From NCBI GenBank assembly GCA_006384855.1, contig VCJN01001862.1, positions 371,001-435,000 on the forward strand: 64,000 nucleotides of DNA. The letters are read 5' to 3'. Made by a program: the position numbers and the translations under genes. This DNA is from Tetraselmis striata. Taxonomy: Eukaryota > Chlorophyta > Chlorodendrophyceae > Chlorodendrales > Chlorodendraceae. The notes under the pieces were generated by a model. That model made no database searches. It worked only from the letters and a program-made list of their open reading frames with translations, and was not told where the DNA came from. Below are positions 35,412-46,942 of this stretch, one piece after another. Each line of letters begins with the position of its first letter. The stretch's first letter is position 1.

Positions 35412-35729
35412 CCAAACCCCCGCCGACCCAGTTTTGCCGCTGGTGGTTGTGCATGGCACGTAGGATCGGAGGTAGCTGCCTGAGTGTACTGGTCTACCTC
35501 GACGAAGCCCTTATGCGAGCTCCGAGGCTTCTCTCATGTGTGCGATGTCAGGTCACCGACCGGCTCCCGAAGCCGATCGCAGTAAATTGCGCACTATATC
35601 CATTGTGCTCGCATGCGAATATCGTACATGGTTTCAAGGTTACATGGTTACATGGTTACAAGGCGGATATATGGCCATATATAAATTATTGACCGTTATA
35701 CAGAACCGGTAAGTCTACCTCCCATTTTC
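34482..35729. other. intergenic region
   Basis: Upstream of the minus-strand gene. A 30-bp poly(C) run lies at 35381-35410. No supported gene. The LINE may begin somewhere in the right part. Confidence 0.4.
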
Positions 35730-35987
35730 GTGCGCCCCCCCCCACTGATCGCAACCCGGTGCACATGCCCCGGACGACCATCCCCCCAACCCCGTAGACG
35801 CCTAAAGCTAACCCTAGCTAGGATGCTGGGATGGGCTATTTTTTGTTTTGCTGGCCATCCTGCCAACAACTGCGGGATTATTGGGGATTATTCTGGGCAA
35901 CACCGCCATGGTACATCGCCACCCATTGCCACCGCACTAAACGGAATTAGTGGGCAAGTAAGATTGGAGGAACTAGTCAAGGCTCTT

Positions 35988-36984
35988 ATCGTTGTTAAGG
36001 ATTAACTGAGGTTAGAAAACGACAACCGAGTGATGCCCCAATCCTATAGCGGTGCCAGCCCTAGTCGGCCGTGTGCAATCGGCGCCACGATGCTCCGGAA
36101 ATTTCCGGAATCTTCCTGCGCCGATTCGTACATCGGCCGTCGGCATCCCCGGCACCGGAGGGTTGGTGGCAGCAGCTCTAGACCCTTCGACAGCACTGGC
36201 TATTTAGGCGGGACACGGACCTTCTTGCGTGTGTCGTCGCGACACTGCGGTCCCTGCGTTAGCCTGGCGTCCCGCGTTCGCCTGCACGATCGGCTCCGCG
36301 GCGCTTCCGATGCGTCGCGCGAGCCGTGCTCGTTGTTCGGCAAGTGGAGCGTCCGCAGCTTGCGCACAAGCGATGGACGGGGAGCGTGGAGATAGCCGCC
36401 GCTCGTGTGGCCGGCCCGCGCATCCGTCGGTGTGTTGTGTTGTTCTCAAACACCGGCCTAGCGGGCACGTGGGAAGCGCGCGCCGCCAGGCCGCTGTGGC
36501 CTTCGGCTTCCATGGCAAAACTGGCTGTGCCTCCCTCTGCCTAGTGCCTACCTGCCTGCTCATGGAAGTAGTTTAATCGTTGTTAAGTATTAACTGAGGT
36601 TAGAAAACGACAACCGAGTGATGCCTCAATCCTATAGCGGTGCCAGCCCTAGTCGGCCGTGTGCAATTCGGCGCCACGATGCTCCGGAAATTTCCGGAAT
36701 CTTCCTGCGCCGATTCGTACATCGGCCATCGGCATCCCCGGCACCGGAGGGTTGGTGGCAGCAGCTCTAGACCCTTCGACAGCACTGGCTATTTAGGCGG
36801 GACACGGACTCGGCACAGTCCATCCCTTTTGCTGTTGCTTGCGCAACACCCACCCTCCACTCCCATCCTGGTTGTCTTGCCAGGCCTCAGCGCCGATGTA
36901 ATTCACCGACACTGGTCCTTTGGCAAAACTGGCTGTGCCTCCCTCTGCCTAGTGCCTACCTGCCTGCTCATGGAAGTAGTTTAA
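35988..36984 (+). mobile_element. non-autonomous split-direct-repeat element nested in the LINE
   Basis: A1 35988-36220, 292-bp non-coding core, B1 36513-36576, A2 36576-36809, 111-bp spacer, B2 36921-36984. A copies are about 233 bp and B copies 64 bp, and both pairs are nearly identical. The A1-core-B1-A2-spacer-B2 order is that of PAT-like retroelements, with the coding part missing. B starts TGGCAAAACTGG, like the B repeats of the two coding families. Removing the element rejoins the LINE reading frame exactly with no duplicated target bases. Confidence 0.85.
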
Positions 36985-37015
36985 GGCGTTAAAAAAAAGC
37001 CCCGCCAGGGGCAGG

Positions 37016-38868
37016 ATGGGACGATCACTGCGGAGGCTTAAATTGGCGATATACGCCCCAAATAGCCATTTTGGCAAGGCATTTCTGGCCTTAATGAACG
37101 GGATATGGACTAAGAACTATATCCCGCCCCATCAGTGGCGTAGCTCGGCCATAGTATCGGTCCCCATTAAAGGCGACGCGACAGTTAGGGACTACTATAG
37201 GGGTATTTCGATTATGGGTGCCGCTATGAAACTCCTTATGACCGTCATTACCCAACGCTTGCAAGACGTCTGCCAAGCAAAAAAGAGAATCCGCCGTTGG
37301 CAAGCGGGTTTTATGCGGAATGAGGAGGGCCCCATGCAAGTCGCCAGCTTGTTCGATATCGCGGCTCGTCGCCAAGCGGCATGTCTACCCACGTACGCGG
37401 GTTTTATTGACTTTAGGAAGGCATATGACACCGTACCTCATGAGCTTTTATTCCTAAAACTACAAGCCATAGGAGTTACGGGTCATATGCTTACCTTCAT
37501 TAAAACTTTATACATGGATGGATAGTATGGTACGGGTCAAGACAGGGGTGGCCCCGGGAACACTATCAGACCCCATACCCATAGAGCGTGGCCTCCGACA
37601 GGGATGCCCCGCTTCCGCCATCCTATTCAACATATTTACTAACGATACATTCGATATTGGGTAGAACATCTAGAGTGTGATTTACCATGGTGCACCGACA
37701 CAATAGCGGCAAGGCAACCACTAAGGGTGCGAAGTCAGTTATACGCGGACGACGCTGTTGGTATCACATGCTCGTTCGATAACCTGCATGCCACGTTCGC
37801 CCACTTCTCGCAGTGGGCGGAGGACCATTTTATGGGGTTTGGGGTACTTAAGTGTGGGATGATGGCATTAGGCCGATATTCCGACGAGACCGCGTTTCGC
37901 GAACAAGCTGCCCGATGGCAGCTTGGGGGGGAGCGGGTACCGGTTATAAATGAATATAGGTACTTGGGTCATTACGTCTGATTTAGGTGTGCAACACATA
38001 GTGGACGACCGGGTTAAGAAGGGTAAACGCGCCATGGAGGCGCTCGATTCGGTATTAGTCGGTGGACGGGACATAATTCCATTAAAATGTGCGTGTGTTT
38101 GTCTTTAAAACCGGTATACTGGCGGTTTTAACTTACGGGTGTGAAATATGGGGCATGGATAGAACTAGCGGCGCAAATAAATTACAAACCGTACTCAATC
38201 AATGCTTGCGGTACCTCATTGGGGTGGGTAAAAACTCCCATGGGGTGGCCACTGCACCGATGATGCGGATATTGGATATTGCGCCCATAGAGGCTATGGC
38301 TGCTGCGGCACGGGCTCGGGCGTTCCTGAAAGCATCCGGCTTAAATACATGTATAACCCATGTAGTAGATCAGCCAAGTCGGGCGCGCGCTAACACGTGG
38401 ACGTCGGGGACTGTGCGGTGATTAGATCGACTAGCTAGGGCGAACGTAGGGCTAGCTGAGGGGGCGCACCTTCCACTTGAGTGGAGGTCACTAGCCGCGC
38501 GCGATGCGGCTAAACTAGTAAAGGCATCGGTGTGGGCGCGTCACGAATCGTCGGCATCGTTATCACGCAATAAAACTTGGGGTATATATGTCCACGCGTC
38601 TTATGCGTCAAACCCGTTGCCACAGTACGGCGTGGGTGTCCTCGCTGGGGCTGTGGCCGGGCTGCACATTATGATACAAATACGCACTACCCGAGTATTC
38701 CCCACTGCCCGCCGATTGGCCCGGATTCATGCCATGCCTCAGCGGTTCCTGGAACACTGCCCTGCATCTGGCGGAGGCGAATCTGAGACTATCGAACATA
38801 TGTTGGTGGAGTGCCCGCGGTAGGGGTATCACCGTCATACTTTTGGGTTGTTAGTTCCGGAGTTCAGG
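37016..38868 (+). pseudogene. LINE reverse transcriptase and C-terminal region
   Basis: Several frame-shifted blocks form one RT. They include IWTKNYIPPHQWRSSAIVSV and DYYRGISIM, then AGFIDFRKAYDTVPHELL (motif A), GLRQGCPASAILFNIF (motif B, in another frame at about 37580) and QLYADDAVGI (motif C at 37739). LTYGCEIWGMDR follows. The C-terminal Cys/His knuckle region is GGGESETIEHMLVECP, with a stop at 38821. Motif C is the canonical YADD. Stops and frameshifts between blocks make this copy dead. The remaining ORF tail continues in fragments to about 39170. Confidence 0.85.
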
Positions 38869-39663
38869 GATTTTATTAGTAGTTTGGTTATTGCGTAAAC
38901 ACCTGAGGACTTAACTGCCTTTATTTTGGGCGCCCCTCCCCTCCCGCCTTCACGGCGCCCTGGATTTTACTGGGAATGGGAATTTTTTCCAGCTATGGCG
39001 TCGGGCCCTCCCTCACATTGCCTTCTTTGTTGCACATGTATTGCACTCCCGAAATGCTTTGCTCCGCGGGTTGGGGCTTGCCCCAACTCGCAATACTCGA
39101 ATGGGTCGACGCCCAAACGGGTAGGGCGCACCTTTCGTGGTCAGTGCCGGGTATTTTGATGGCAGTGTTTTAGACGGTGATCCAACAGTGTTGGAAATTC
39201 TGTCATTGGCCTCCAATTAGTCTTGTAGAATGCCCCGGCAATTTGTTTGATGACTATAACGGAGCGTCGCCCACCCAGGGCTTTCCGTAACTGGATTGCT
39301 GCCTAAACGGCCGCCGTAGAGACGACGGTGCAAGGGTTTCACTGGTGCCAGTCCTGTCCAGGGGGCGCCAAAAAAAATCCTCCCCATCGAGGATATTATT
39401 GGCCAATAATATAAGGATTACTCGATGCCCATGAGCAGGATACCGTACGTCATACACCCATGTAGTGCTTTTTAGGTTCGTCGTCGAACCTTAAATTAAA
39501 TCGTCGTCGAAAAGAAATTAAGAGTCGTCGAAAAGTCAGAAAAGTGAAATTACGAGGGAGAAGTCAGAAAAGTTGTCCCTACGAGTACATATATTCTAAA
39601 TGTGCCCCAATTATTCGACGTTTCAGGGTTCCTACGAGTACATACATTCAAAATGTGCCATAT

Positions 39664-39842
39664 ATGGTCAGATGTAGTCATCTAGAGGTTTACTGTACAT
39701 TAGCTATGTTGTACTGCGCACGACCCCCGTGGTCGACGCACGGACCAAGGCCTGCCGGCCCTCACCAGCACCACGACCTGAGGGATCCACCCTCGGGCAC
39801 CGGCACTCTTTGCTTTGCGCTCGCCTCAACCGGCTCGCGCAC
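39664..39842 (+). repeat. A1 split direct repeat of PAT-like element
   Basis: 179 bp, starting ATGGTCAGATGTAGTC and ending CGGCTCGCGCAC. Repeated at 43321-43499 directly after B1. Confidence 0.9.
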
Positions 39843-39874
39843 TAGCGCAGTCTCGACTCTAGCAGTCGAGCAGA

Positions 39875-40941
39875 GTGTCGGCTTACTCTATGCCGACTCG
39901 GACCCGAGCCTCAGCCTCCCGAGACGCTGCACCTGCCCCACCCCGCGACAGGATGCCCCCTCGCCATGTACCGGAAGACGCCGCCCCAGTCGGCGACGCC
40001 CCGGGCGGCGCAGCAGCATCTGTAGCGGAGCTGGAAAAACGCTTGACGGCCCAAGCGGAAGCCCAAGAGAAGCGGGTGGACGGGCAGTATGAGGCTGCTA
40101 CGGCTGCCTTGCTCGCTCGACTCGCCCCCCCCCCCCCCCCCCCCGACTAACCCGCCTCCTCCCGAAGGTACCCAGCCAGCCAACCCCGCGGGCGCGCCTG
40201 CGCCCGAGGGTGGTGAGCAAGGAGCGCGAGAGCCCCTTCCTGCTGCGCTAGACGCACCCGACAACGAGCTCGAGTACGTCGACTTTGCCTACTATTACGG
40301 CCGAGTCATTCCCCCCGGTCTGGAGCGACCCCCGCGCGACGTCGACGAGCCTCGCCTGTGGACCCTGACCGACGACACCGCCCGCGGCCTCGCGGAGAAG
40401 CGGAGTCGGGCAGCGTACGACGAGTACATGCATGCATCTAGGCTGCTATGCCTTCTTCAGTAGCTGCGCCAACGAGGCGATGCGCGGCGCTCTGGAGTCG
40501 CTTTCGACCGAGTCTGCTACGGCAGAAAGCCATGCTCTTGCCGAGCTCCGAGCCTGCTACCGCACCCACTTGGCGACGGAGGAGGCCACCCGTTCCCGGT
40601 TGGGCTACCTCCAGCTCGCCAAGAACGGACCGACGGCTACGGAAGCGGACCGAGTCTTCGCCGAGCTCGCCCACGCCAAGTTCTGCACCCCAAGACGCAT
40701 CGCCGTGTCCGGCCAACTCGACCAACTCCGCCGAGCGTTCGACGACAAGACCCTCGAGATCAGCCTCTTCGCGGCTGGCAAGGCCCATGCCGCGTCCGCG
40801 TTCGCCAAGGCCACCCCCGACAAGCCCGCCCCCACCGAGTCCGCTGAGAGACGCAATCAACGCGAGCAAGCCGCCGCAACGCGGAAGGCCGCGGCGACGG
40901 CCGCAACAACCGACAAGGCCCAGGCCAAGGTCACCAAGTGA
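39875..40941 (+). pseudogene. Gag-like protein of PAT-like element, frameshifted
   Basis: Three overlapping frames make one Gag. 39875 to about 40140 has a coiled region (VAELEKRLTAQAEAQEKRVD). The frame changes at the poly(C) run 40126-40144. A middle block (DNELEYVDFAYYYGRVIPPG) follows, then another shift near 40440 into DEYMHLGCYAFFSSCANEAM and RRAFDDKTLEISLFAAGKAH. The C-terminus is Lys/Ala-rich. The block order matches the Gag of the RT-less family. The TGA at 40939-40941 is followed by the RT in the same frame. Confidence 0.75.
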
Positions 40942-40949
40942 CGGTGTGG
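40939..40949 (+). promoter_or_regulatory. candidate leaky stop TGA-CGG between gag and RT
   Basis: Same TGACGGTGTGG as at 24022 and 49212. The downstream RT frame is continuous with Gag; the first ATG after it is at 40966. Confidence 0.6.
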
Positions 40950-43285
40950 TCCGCCGCGCCGACTCATGTATGCCTACCTCCCTCTACATGCGACACCGCA
41001 TGCGGAGAAGATGGCGCGACTGGGAGAGCATCAGCGCGAGCGGACAAGTCTTGAGCTGGATCCGCCAAAGCAAGGAGTCAGGATCCGCTTCAAGAACGGA
41101 CAACGCCCTCGCCCCTACAACCACGGCTTCTCTATGCGCGACACCACTCAAGTACAACTGGACTTCAAGGCGACGGAACTACCCCGTTTCGAGGCTATTG
41201 GCGCGTGGGAGCGAGGACGCTGCGACAAGTGGGTATCCAGAATGTTTCTAGTCCCCAAGCCCGGCACCGACAAGTTGCGCCTCATCATCGACCTGCGGGA
41301 GCTCGACAAGTGGTGCAAGACCCTCAAGATGTCCTACGAGACGCTCAAGCACCTGCGGCACCTGGCGCGCGCAGGCGACTGGTTCATTTCAATGGGCCTG
41401 GACGATGGCTACTACGCCCTCGGGATTCGGGAGGAGGACCGCGACTGCTTCAACGTGAACTATCGGGGGGAGTTGTGGCGACTGGCGTGCCTGCCCATGG
41501 GATGGACAGGCTCGTCGTACTACTTCTGCAAGTTGACAGCGGTCTTTACGGACTACCTGCGGACGCCCATGAAGCGGCGCGACCCATCGTCACCTCCCAC
41601 GGCCCCGTCCAAGCCTACTCGCCGTTTCCTGCGCAACACTCGCTGGCGGGGCGAGCGGCTCCTACCCTACATGGACGACTTTCTCTTCCTCGCGGACTCG
41701 TCCCGCGAAGCAGCCCTGGAGATGCGCGCCCGGTTGGACACCCTGTTGGACCGTCTCGGCCTGCTGCGCAACCCCAACAAGGGAGTCTGGGAGCCTACCC
41801 AAGTCGGCCCTCACCTAGGGCTGATCGTCGACCTGCAGCGCGGCGAGTTCCGCGCCCCCGAGGAGAAGCTCATCGCGCTTGCCAAGGCCGCCCGCTCTCT
41901 CCTGGGCCGCGCAGCCTCCGACAAGCGCTGGCTCCTGGCCCGGCAGCTGGCGTCTTTTGCGGGAAAGGCTCAGTTTCTGTACTTGGCAATTGCGCCGGCC
42001 CGCTTCTTCCTGCGAGAGCTGCACTGCGTCCTCGCAACCCGGCAGGGCTGGGGCGGGCGCGTCAAGATGACGAACCAGCTGCGCCGCGACCTGGAATGGT
42101 GGACACAACTACCTGGGCAACACAACGGCCGCTCTATGTACAAGCCGGTGGAGACCGCGTATCTACACGCGGACTCCAGCTCATATGGATGGGGGGCGGT
42201 GCTGAACAGCAACAGCGCTTGCTAGGCGCGCGGCTTCTGGTACGAGGACGACCGCGCGCATCACATCACGTGGAAGGAGCTTCGCGCAGTACGTCACGCG
42301 GTCGAATCGTTCCTGCCGCAGCTCCGAGGACGGCGCATCTTGATGCACGAATAAGACAACACGGCCGTGGTGGCAGCGCTGACCAACCTCACCTCTCGAT
42401 CGCCGGTCATGATGGCACCTCTTGGACATCCACGACATCTCCATCAGGCTCCGGTACATCCAGTCCGCGGCCAACGTTTGGGCGGACCGACTCAGCAGGG
42501 AGCTGGAAGACGCCGACTCGCAGCTCAATCCGCGGATATTCGCGTATATGCAGCGCTTGTGGGCCCCCCACACCATCGACAGGTTGGCGTCGATGGAAAA
42601 CACGCAACTTCCACGGTACAATTCCCGCTGGCGCGACCCACGCTGCGAACCGGTGGATTCTCTCCATTTGCCGGACGACTTGTGGCGCAGGGAACGCAAT
42701 TATTGCAATCCCCCGTGGACGTTGTTGGACGATTTGGCGGACAAACTGCGACAGTCGGGCGCAGCCGCCACGGTCATCGCGCCGCACTGGCCAGGACGAC
42801 GTTGGTATCAGCTGCTGCAAGACCTCGCCACCGAGACGATCGTCTACCCGCCTACCCGCGACCTCTTCTTTCCTGGACGGCGGGGAACGCGCGCGGGGGT
42901 CGGACAGCCCAGCTGGAGCGTCGTGGCCTTTCGGCTGCCGCGCCGGCCTGGCTGCACCTCCGTCGTGGCTCGCTAGGTCGTGCAGCCGTCGCTGCAGTAC
43001 GGTCGCGACGCCTACTGCCGCCGTTTCTACGGCGCCAGCCCGCCGCCCAAGTTTTGGAGCGTATCCCCGCTGGAGCCTTCCGCCACTTGGTCAGTTTCCG
43101 CCACTCTCACCGAGTGGTTGCGGGACGCCTACCTGGCGGCGGGCGCCCGACCGCCCCCTGGTTTCAAGTGGACATCGCACAGTTTGCGCAAGGGCGCAGC
43201 CTCCGCAACAAGCTGCATCGGCGCCCCCTTGCCGGCCATCGTCCCCGTCCGGCCGCTGGATAAAGCTGCATGTGCTAGCCTTTGA
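40942..43285 (+). pseudogene. RT-RNase H-tyrosine recombinase polyprotein, broken
   Basis: RT motifs are CDKWVSRMFLVPKPGTDKLR, LIIDLRELDKW, SMGLDDGYYALGI (motif A), LACLPMGWTGSSYYF (motif B) and PYMDDFLFLAD (motif C, xDD). RNase H follows (TAYLHADSSSYGWGAVL, WKELRAVRHAVESF, NTAVVAAL) with in-frame stops at 42223-42225 and 42352-42354. A third block (SIRLRYIQSAANVWADRLSR) ends RNase H and bridges to the recombinase. Only part of the recombinase remains: FKWTSHSLRKGAASATSCIG keeps His-x-x-Arg, but the Trp-Tyr end seen in the 25.5-kb relative is lost. It is not functional. Confidence 0.85.
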
Positions 43286-43295
43286 TTTTCTTCTC

Positions 43296-43621
43296 TGGCA
43301 AACAGTGCCTCCTTGGGTAAATGGTCAAATGTAGTCATCTAGAGGTTTACAGTACATTAGCTATGTTGTAATGTGCACGACCCCCACGGTCGACGCACGA
43401 ATTAAGGCCTGCCGGCCCTCACCAGCACCACGACCTGAGGGATCCACCCTCGGGCACCGGCACTCTCTGCTTTGCGCTCGCCTCAACCGGCTCGCGCACC
43501 CACCCACCCTCAGCCATCTTTTTGCGCTAGGAGACACCCAGGCCAAGCCTGTGGTTCTCGTCTTAGCCTCCAATGTAAGCGAGCTGACATTCTTTGGCAA
43601 ACAGTGCCTCCTTGGGTAAAT
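43296..43621 (+). repeat. B1-A2-spacer-B2 block of PAT-like element
   Basis: B1 43296-43322, A2 43321-43499, spacer of 95 bp, B2 43595-43621. Confidence 0.9.
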
Positions 43622-44447
43622 ATATAATGATCCTGGGGTCATGTGACCCCAAAAGAGAACGCTGAACAACAGAGAACAGCTGGCCGCGCTTGTTTGCCGG
43701 TTAGAAATCGACGGCAACCGGGGCGCGGGATTTCGACGGGAATTCGGAGTGCGGGCCGACACTGTCATCTGTCAATTGACAGGTCCCAATGTCACTGAAG
43801 GTTGCACGGAAATATAGAGAACATCACGTGTCCTCACTCTTACACTGTGAGATTCAGATGTGACATACGGGTGACGAAGCACTACTACTAGCGACTATTA
43901 TTTATCCGTGAAGGCTGCTGCTGGTGGCGGCACGTCCATCCAGTTACGTGCGAGTACATCCGGCGTTTTTGCCGGCGGGCGATAAATCCTTTTTGTCATC
44001 ATTCTGGTAGTCGTACTAGCCCGGTAAATTGTTACATGGCACTGACGTATAAGGTACAGGGTTGTCCGTGTAGTACCGGGTAGTACGCGATATATATTTA
44101 TTGAGCCGGTACCGGGTATCTAGTACCCGGTACCCGTTACCCGGGCACGATGACGAGTGGTCCTGTGGATAACTACGACTATTAGTGCATGGGAGCGCAA
44201 ATCGCAGCCGTACGTATTTGGTAACACTGGGGAATTTTGTGTACATTATAGCTAGTACTGCTGAACGGGCCTGCCAGCCGTCCGATCAAAGGTCATCAGA
44301 TGGGCGGTTTGGCTGCAATGTTTTGCCAAAGAGTGCTCACGTTACATAAATATTCGCGAGGGGTAGGGCGGGGGCAGGCAGCGGTTTGCCGAAGAATGAT
44401 TGAATTACAATATTCGCGACAGCTGCCATCGGGGAATGTGGCCCCGG

Positions 44448-44510
44448 GGGGGGGGGGGGGGGGGGGCGGGCGGGCGTGGTCCCCCCGCCGCCCCCCCCCC
44501 CCCCCCCCCC
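44448..44510. repeat. adjacent poly(G) and poly(C) tracts
   Basis: A G run (about 44448-44466) followed within 25 bases by a C run (about 44491-44510). A self-complementary pair able to form a strong G:C hairpin. Confidence 0.85.
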
Positions 44511-44558
44511 CGCCGCTCCCGCCGGGGGAGTGAGGGGAGGGGGGTAAGGGGGCGGGGG

Positions 44559-44951
44559 CTACTGCTTGTTCTTGTTCTTGCGTGCCCGGGGGACCCTCCG
44601 CTTCGACGATCTCGCTGCCTCCGCCTCCGCCTCCGACTCCGCGACCGTCAGTTTCTTACCTCGGCGTCTCTTCACTGGCCTCTTCCGCTTCTTGTCATCC
44701 GTCAGTGTCTTCACCACCCCGGGAGGCTGTGCCGTCGACGACGCCGCCATGAGCTTCCTTACCTTCGCGTCGGGACGCCCCCTTGTGCCCAGACACCAAC
44801 AACAAGCCACAATCGTTTCGCCTTTAAGCGGCTGAGGATGCGGCCTCCTCGGCCACCACGAGTTGCGCCGCTGGCACTGTGGAAGCCTTGGCGTTGAGGT
44901 GGGCCATAACGGCGCTCCCGGACGAACCTGCGCGCGGCACAAGTTAGCCAC
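44559..44951 (-). CDS. basic, NLS-like C-terminal ORF, uncertain
   Basis: The minus-strand frame ends VKTLTDDKKRKRPVKRRRGK then KLTVAESEAEAEAARSSKRR before the stop at 44559. The Lys/Arg clusters resemble nuclear localisation signals. It may be the 3' exon of a gene transcribed leftward inside the 10.3-kb element. No domain recognised; the start and upstream exons are not determined. Confidence 0.35.
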   Translation of the reverse strand: MANLCRAQVRPGAPLWPTSTPRLPQCQRRNSWWPRRPHPQPLKGETIVACCWCLGTRGRPDAKVRKLMAASSTAQPPGVVKTLTDDKKRKRPVKRRRGKKLTVAESEAEAEAARSSKRRVPRARKNKNKQ

Positions 44952-45530
44952 GAGTGGGTGCGTGCTAATGTGGAGGATGGAGTGTTTTGTTGCGCGCCCA
45001 CCTTGTCACGCGTTTCCTCATGTCTTTCTCGTCCTCCTCGATGCCGGCGGCGCGGACACGCGAGACAACAAGGCTCGCCGCCCACTTTTGCCCGGGGGGG
45101 CGAGGTCGGCCATGGCGCTGTGAGCGGTGAAGGGGGGGGGGGGGGGGCGAGGTGGAGAAACTAACACCCAGTCGATGACCGCCTTCCGCAGCAGTCAACG
45201 ACACATCGGAGGCGAGGAGCAGCGCGCCACTACTATTTATATGCACGTATTGTCAAGAGCTAGTCGGTGCGGCATTGTGTCGGTGTAATTTCGCAATGTT
45301 TATTGTTGAAGTAGCACGGCATAATGGATACGGCGAGTGAATCCGGGATAATGTGTGCGGTAGGGCGCGCGTATATGTGCGCGACGAATGTGCGCGCGCA
45401 GCGTTGTGCGGCGGTGTGCGGCGGTGTGCACCGATGTTAATATAGTGTGAATATTATATCGGCCGTAGACGATCAGGTCTGGCAGCACCGCCCGTGCTTG
45501 TAAATAAGCGACAATGGATCTAGTCTCCCG

Positions 45531-46690
45531 CTAGTCTGTGCACCGCCAGTGCACTCCGCAAGCCTCGCCTCCATCCGCGTCGGAACCGGTAGTAAGTGTT
45601 GTCGTGTGCGCACATCGTGACAACATTACACGGTGGCAATTGCAATTATTAGCGGTGGATAATGTGAAGGCGTTTTCGAAATCGACGGAGAATGAGGCGG
45701 TGCTGGCGGAGTGCATTGGCGGTGCATAGAATAGCGTGTTGCTGGGGTTTTGGCTGCATCGGACGCCGTATTCCCACCCATCCGGCACGGAATGTCCGAT
45801 TTTCACACATTTGTGTGTTAATAAAGTGTGAATATTACGCGTCTTTTACGCCGGGTGGATGGGCATCCGGCGTCCGATGCACCCCAATTATTTGCAGCAC
45901 GCTAGTCTACGCACCCCCAACGCACTCCGCAAGCCTCGCCTCCATCCGCGTCGGAACCGGTAGTAAGTGTTGTTGGGTGCGCACATCGTGACAACATTAC
46001 ACGGTGGCAATTGCAATTATTAGCGGTGGATAATGTGAAGGCGTTTTCGAAATCGACGGAGAATGAGGCGGTGCTGGCGGAGTGCATTGGCGGTGCATAG
46101 AATAGCGTGTCCCTGGGGTTTTGGCTGCATCGGACGCCGTATTCCCACCCATCCGGCACGGAATGTCCGGTTTTCACACATTTGCGTGTTAATATAGTGT
46201 GAATATTACGCGTCTTTTACGCTGGGTGGATGGGCATCCGGCGTCCGATGCACCCCAATTATTTGCAGCACGCTAGTCTGTGCACCGCCAACGCACTCCG
46301 CAAGCCCCGCCTCCATCCGCGTCGGAACCGGTAGTAAGTGTTGTTGTGTGCGCACATCGTGACAACATTACACGGTGGCAATTGCAATTATTAGCGGTGG
46401 ATAATGTGAAGGCGTTTTCGAAATCGACAGAGAATGAGGCGGTGCTGGCGGAGTGCATTGGCGGTGCATAGAATAGCGTGTCCCTGGGGTTTTGGCTGCA
46501 TCGGACGCCGTATTCCCACCCATCCGGCACGGAATGTCCGGTTTTCACACATTTGTGTGTTAATATAGTGTGAATATTACGTACGCGCCTTTTACGCTGG
46601 GTGGATGGGCATCCGGCGTCCGATGCACCCCGAATCTCACCAACACGCTACTCTACGCACCCCCAACGCACTCCGCCAGCCCCGCCTCTT
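45531..46690. repeat. 371-bp tandem array, three units plus partial
   Basis: Units start at 45531, 45902 and 46273 (CTAGTCT), with a fourth partial from about 46648. Each unit carries an imperfect inverted pair (GCATCGGACGCCG and its complement CGGCGTCCGATGC) around an AT-rich stretch with CACACATTTGTGTG. The 91-codon minus-strand frame in each unit is a by-product of repetition. Confidence 0.9.
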
Positions 46691-46785
46691 TCCGCGCAGG
46701 TCCTACGTTCCATTGTATGTATATACATACGTACATGTACTGCTCCGAAACCAGCCCAAACTTAATGAGTGCACAAGTGTAAATG

Positions 46786-46942
46786 GGGGGGTGGGGGGGG
46801 GGGGGGGTGTGGCGGCGGGGCATCCACTCACACATACCCCGGCGATGCATGACAGATATTACATGCCGTGGCGGGTCGGCGGGCCGACCCGGCGGGCCGA
46901 CCCGGCGGGGGGTGGGGTGGGGGGGGGGGGGGGGGGGGGGGG
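46786..46942. repeat. G-rich block with GGGCCGACCCGGC repeats
   Basis: G runs at about 46786-46807 and 46918-46942 flank two tandem copies of GGGCCGACCCGGC. Confidence 0.8.

Larger units (their letters stand above)
35730..39377 (+). mobile_element. LINE (non-LTR retrotransposon), 5' truncated, interrupted and decayed
   Basis: Recognised from the RT-region N-terminus near 35.9 kb to a poly(A) run at 39370-39377. A 997-bp element (35988-36984) interrupts the ORF between VRLEELVKAL and KKKPRQGQDGT. The 3' end is shared by truncated copies at 1-47, 10409-10513 and 60781-61009. The exact 5' limit is not visible. Confidence 0.8.
39664..43621 (+). mobile_element. PAT-like (DIRS-order) retroelement with RT, RNase H and YR
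   Basis: A1 39664-39842, B1 43296-43322, A2 43321-43499, B2 43595-43621. A copies are 179 bp with about ten differences; B is TGGCAAACAGTGCCTCC followed by TTGGGTAAAT. The internal region encodes Gag, RT, RNase H and a recombinase remnant in that order. Divergence of the A copies and several stops show it is older than the Gag-YR element at 22.9 kb. Confidence 0.88.

Noticed and set aside
41205-43334. 709-codon open frame over the PAT-like element
   Set aside because: Out of frame with the clear RT and RNase H motifs; Arg/Pro-rich composition typical of a shifted frame.
44016-44160. GGTACCGGGTA-type repeats as a regulatory array
   Set aside because: The words are scattered at many places (16.1, 16.5, 44.1, 61 kb) with irregular spacing; no evidence of function.
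45531-46548. Three similar 91-codon minus-strand ORFs
   Set aside because: They are the same frame in each tandem unit; no start context or domain suggests a protein.
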